A DNA stretch of 8,928 nucleotides from NCBI GenBank assembly GCA_937958285.1, contig CALFXQ010000026.1, positions 1 to 8,928 on the forward strand, read 5' to 3'. Every line of letters starts with the position of its first letter. Position 1 is the first letter of the stretch. The translations under genes and the position numbers were made by a program. The stretch is from an uncultured Fusibacter sp. (GTDB lineage Bacteria; Bacillota; Clostridia; Peptostreptococcales; Acidaminobacteraceae). Positions 6,876 to 8,928 of the stretch are shown here, piece after piece. The notes beneath the pieces are model-generated. The model had not been told where the DNA came from, searched no databases, and saw only the letters and a list, made by a program, of their open reading frames with translations.

Positions 6876-7196
6876 ATGAGCGAAAAAACTAAAGTTAATA
6901 TTGTTTACATCATTACATTTACTTTGATTTTATCTAATGCACATATTTTTAATGGTTCATCTCTTATCGAGATGATTTTAAGAGCATTTGATATAACCAC
7001 ATTTTATTCTCAAGGCGATACGGCTGGATTCTATTACCCAACAATTGCAGTGCTATTTATTGGTTTAATGCTTTGGATTTACTTACGTAAATCTGTTCCG
7101 AAAAGCAAATTTTCAAGAGATTATTTTTATTATTGTCTGAGCATGATGCTAATTATATCTTTAGTAAACCATTGGATTCACTCGATATCGATATAG
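6876..7196 (+). CDS. Small multi-pass membrane protein, unknown function
   Basis: A 106-residue protein I do not recognise. Three hydrophobic stretches suggest membrane segments at about 8-25 (IVYIITFTLILSNAHIF), 54-70 (YPTIAVLFIGLMLWIYL) and 83-99 (YFYYCLSMMLIISLVNH). A short basic loop RKSVPKSKFSR (71-81) lies between the last two and would face the cytosol by the positive-inside rule. A good AGGAG site with about seven bases of spacing supports the ATG. It is very AT-rich (13 G+C in the 60 bases from 6901). Its stop lies only 7 bp before the S41 peptidase start, so the two are probably translated from one message and may work together at the membrane. Database origin and partner role are unknown. 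Confidence 0.75.
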   Translation: MSEKTKVNIVYIITFTLILSNAHIFNGSSLIEMILRAFDITTFYSQGDTAGFYYPTIAVLFIGLMLWIYLRKSVPKSKFSRDYFYYCLSMMLIISLVNHWIHSISI

Positions 7197-7203
7197 GGGT
7201 GTA

Positions 7204-8550
7204 ATGATGAATGGCGCTTATAAAAAGAGAATACTTGTGTCCATATTGATAATGCTGTCATTTGTCGCAGCGCTTCAATGCTATAAGGTTATAACCTTGC
7301 AAAACCAACTCACACAATCAAATGAAGATTATATAGAAGACTTCAATAGTCTTGTGGGTACAGTTGAGCAGACCCATCCGGCTTTTGAAATTGGAAGTTT
7401 AACAAAAGATTACCAAGGGCAAAAGAATGCAATTTTGCGTCAAATCTCGGTAATGACCAATCCAGAAGACTTTTCGCTCTTGGTCAGTCGCTATCTCACA
7501 CTCCTTAACGACAATCACACGAGACTCTTACAGCCAATAATCGAGGACCGTTATTTTTTAGCAATTAAACCAGAGTGCCATGCTAAAGATGGCCAATTGT
7601 ATTTAACGCATGAGAATAACCCTCAAGTAACTGAGAAAATAATATCGATTGGTGGTATTTCTATAGAGAATGTGTATAACACAATTGACCGATACCTGCC
7701 TGCGGAAAATCAAACTGCGCGAGATTATAACCATAATCTGTTTGCCACGAATAGAGAGCTTTTAAGGCTATCTGGCTGTGTTATTGAGAATCATTCATCT
7801 TTTGGGGACGAGAAAATCTCAACAAAAGTTGCTTTTTCTCGGGTTGGGGATCTAGCTGGCGAACACGTAGTAAGGGAAGTGCCGTTTTCAGTGCAAAGCC
7901 TTGGCAGTTTCAAGCCTTCAATGGATCAAATTTCGTCTAAAAAACTGGGTGATATCTATTATATAGATATGAATTTGTGTTTTGACAATTCAAAAATGGG
8001 TCATGAAATAGAGAAGCTTAAGGCTGCAATAGACTCCGGTATTTATAAAATCATTATCGATGTTCGGGATAATTCCGGTGGCAATTCAGAAGTCTGTAGA
8101 AAGATTCTCAGTGCTATGGGCATGGAAATTCCAATAGTAGGGGAATATGTGCGGTATTCACCTCTGGCACATGCTGCAAATGCGGACTATCCTATAACTG
8201 GAAGTTCGACAGTTGAAGCTCGCATCAATGCTGCGATTCCAAATTCCAAGATTCAACTTGTTGTGCTTATGAATGTCAACACACATAGCTCAGCTCTATG
8301 GCTACCGGTATATGTGCAAGACGGTAAGCTAGGTACGATTGTGGGGCAGCCAAGTATTAATGCGCCAAGTCATTTTGGCGATATTCTTAAGTACCTGCTC
8401 CCCAATAGTAAGATGGATGTGAGCATTTCTCACAAATACTTCTCACGGCCTAATCCAATGGCGAATCAGAAGATGTTGATACCCGATTATATTCCAGAGA
8501 CCGGTATTGATAGTTTGGAGTTCGCATTGACGCATTTAGCGGGTAAATAG
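7204..8550 (+). CDS. Membrane-anchored S41 family peptidase
   Basis: A 448-residue protein with a basic N-terminus and one hydrophobic segment (about 9-25), followed by a predicted extracellular domain. C26 lacks a proper lipobox (AALQ before it), so a signal anchor is more likely than a lipoprotein. S41 features are NDNHTRLL (102-109, the 'DgHT' motif), IIIDVRDNSGGNSE (283-296, the 'iDlR.N.GG' strand), VVLMNVNTHSSALWLPVYVQD (353-373) with the nucleophile expected at S362 or S363, IVGQPSINAPSHFGD (379-393) and IPDYIPETGIDSLEFAL (427-441) at the C-terminus. IISIGGISIENV (146-157) looks like a degenerate PDZ-type or substrate-domain segment. Family members are serine endopeptidases; the target is unknown. 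The start is ATGATG with an AGGGG site overlapping the stop of the small membrane protein; the second ATG (7207) is equally plausible. Confidence 0.88.
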   Translation: MMNGAYKKRILVSILIMLSFVAALQCYKVITLQNQLTQSNEDYIEDFNSLVGTVEQTHPAFEIGSLTKDYQGQKNAILRQISVMTNPEDFSLLVSRYLTLLNDNHTRLLQPIIEDRYFLAIKPECHAKDGQLYLTHENNPQVTEKIISIGGISIENVYNTIDRYLPAENQTARDYNHNLFATNRELLRLSGCVIENHSSFGDEKISTKVAFSRVGDLAGEHVVREVPFSVQSLGSFKPSMDQISSKKLGDIYYIDMNLCFDNSKMGHEIEKLKAAIDSGIYKIIIDVRDNSGGNSEVCRKILSAMGMEIPIVGEYVRYSPLAHAANADYPITGSSTVEARINAAIPNSKIQLVVLMNVNTHSSALWLPVYVQDGKLGTIVGQPSINAPSHFGDILKYLLPNSKMDVSISHKYFSRPNPMANQKMLIPDYIPETGIDSLEFALTHLAGK

Positions 8551-8673
8551 ATATCAATTATGAAATGTCTGTTTGTAATTTTATCGTCATTGATTATCGA
8601 AAAAAAAAATAATATCAGATGGCTAGTTAGTGGCATTTCATCTCAAGTTTGACTTTGCCTTTGCTTCTAGAGT
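8551..8673. other. Non-coding stretch with inverted ATGAAAT motifs
   Basis: No gene or convincing Rho-independent terminator follows the peptidase stop. The stretch has a run of ten A residues near 8601. ATGAAATG (8560-8567) is mirrored by CATTTCAT (8634-8641), and ATTTCATCT (8635-8643) is mirrored by AGATGAAAT (8687-8695) inside the following palindrome, so the inverted-repeat region may begin before 8674. Confidence 0.4.
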
Positions 8674-8816
8674 TGCAAAATTGAAAAGATGAAATAAAGC
8701 TCAATTGACCCGTTATTTGAAGCGTTCCGCAGGTTTGCTAATTGATTCTACAAACCGAGGACTCACGCGAAAAATAATGTGGTCAATTGAGCTTTTGCAT
8801 TTTGCAATTTTTTTCG
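8674..8816. repeat. Long imperfect palindrome
   Basis: Two arms around a 13-base loop (8738-8750). Pairing from the loop outward: GGTTTG/CAAACC (8732-8737 with 8751-8756), TCC/GGA (8726-8728 with 8759-8761), GCGT/ACGC (8722-8725 with 8765-8768), TTATTT/AAATAA (8713-8718 with 8772-8777), then a perfect 15-bp block AAAGCTCAATTGACC/GGTCAATTGAGCTTT (8696-8710 with 8781-8795), and AAAATTG/CAATTTT (8677-8683 with 8805-8811). In the core 34 of 42 left-arm bases pair. The left arm is thus a diverged inverted copy of the tandem-repeat unit that forms the right arm. The origin is unknown; a transposon or MITE remnant, or a recombination or replication site, are options. Confidence 0.75.
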
Positions 8817-8928
8817 AGGACTCACGCGAAAAATAATGTGGTCAATTGAGCTTTTGCATTTTGCAATTTTTTTCGAGGACTCACGCGAAAAATAATGTGG
8901 TCAATTGAGCTTTTGCATTTTGCAATTT
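8756..8928. repeat. 59-bp perfect tandem repeat, 2.9 copies, reaching the right edge
   Basis: Units start at 8756, 8815 and 8874; the third is cut by the window end after 55 bases. All visible copies are identical. Each unit holds CGAGGACTCACGCG, then AAAAATAATGT, the 15-mer GGTCAATTGAGCTTT (which contains the palindrome TCAATTGA), and a small hairpin TTGCA-TTT-TGCAA followed by seven T. The base before the first unit (C at 8755) differs from that before the others (T), so the array starts at 8756. There are no spacers between units, so it is not CRISPR. If the window ends at a contig end, an assembly artefact must be considered. Confidence 0.9.

Noticed and set aside
7204..7290. Lipoprotein signal for the S41 peptidase (Cys26)
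   Set aside because: The residues before Cys26 (AALQ) do not fit the lipobox, which needs a small residue just before the cysteine; a signal anchor fits better.
8595..8616. Terminator at the ten-A run after the peptidase gene
   Set aside because: On the plus strand it is an A-run, not a T-run; on the minus strand the T-run has no stable stem before it.
8674..8928. Integron attC (59-base element) or CRISPR array
   Set aside because: The unit length of 59 is suggestive, but the GTTRRRY/RYYYAAC core sites are absent, no cassette genes lie between units, and the copies are contiguous without spacers.

Overview
The window looks like DNA from an anaerobic, low-to-moderate-GC Firmicute, probably of clostridial type. 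The reasons are strong AGGAG-type ribosome binding sites, consensus-like sigma-A promoters with extended -10 elements, cobalamin-dependent radical SAM enzymes, an EFR1-type flavodoxin/ferredoxin and a YycE-like VOC protein. This assignment is inferred from gene content; no rRNA or other taxonomic marker is present.

Positions 1-5238 (minus strand, transcribed towards position 1) hold a tightly packed five-gene operon. In transcription order it encodes: (1) a flavodoxin plus 2x[4Fe-4S] ferredoxin plus acetyltransferase-like (GNAT) fusion protein; (2) a GNAT_6/FemAB-like acyltransferase; (3) a class I SAM methyltransferase; (4) a B12-binding-domain radical SAM enzyme; (5) the first 118 residues of a second B12-binding-domain protein, probably also radical SAM, which runs off the left edge. 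Genes 1/2 overlap by 8 bp and genes 3/4 by 4 bp. The other gaps are about 10-15 bp, so co-translation is likely. A plausible reading is a small biosynthetic or modification pathway: the flavodoxin/ferredoxin part feeds electrons to the radical SAM enzymes, while the methyltransferase and acyltransferases tailor the same substrate. I do not recognise the pathway, and the substrate cannot be read from the sequence.

Positions 5326-6219 (minus) encode a RarD/EamA transporter with its own extended -10 promoter. A 185-bp divergent intergenic region with several small dyads separates it from a plus-strand group: a YycE-like VOC protein (6405-6788), a small multi-pass membrane protein (6876-7196) and a membrane-anchored S41-type peptidase (7204-8550). 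The last two lie 7 bp apart and probably form a pair. Sampled lines in this plus-strand part are much more AT-rich than in the minus-strand operon.

Positions 8551-8928 contain no gene. They hold a long imperfect palindrome (about 8674-8816) whose right arm is the first unit of a perfect 59-bp tandem repeat (8756 to the right edge, just under three copies). This structure is the most unusual non-coding feature of the window. It could be a mobile-element or recombination-site remnant, a protein-binding array, or an assembly artefact if the window ends at a contig end.
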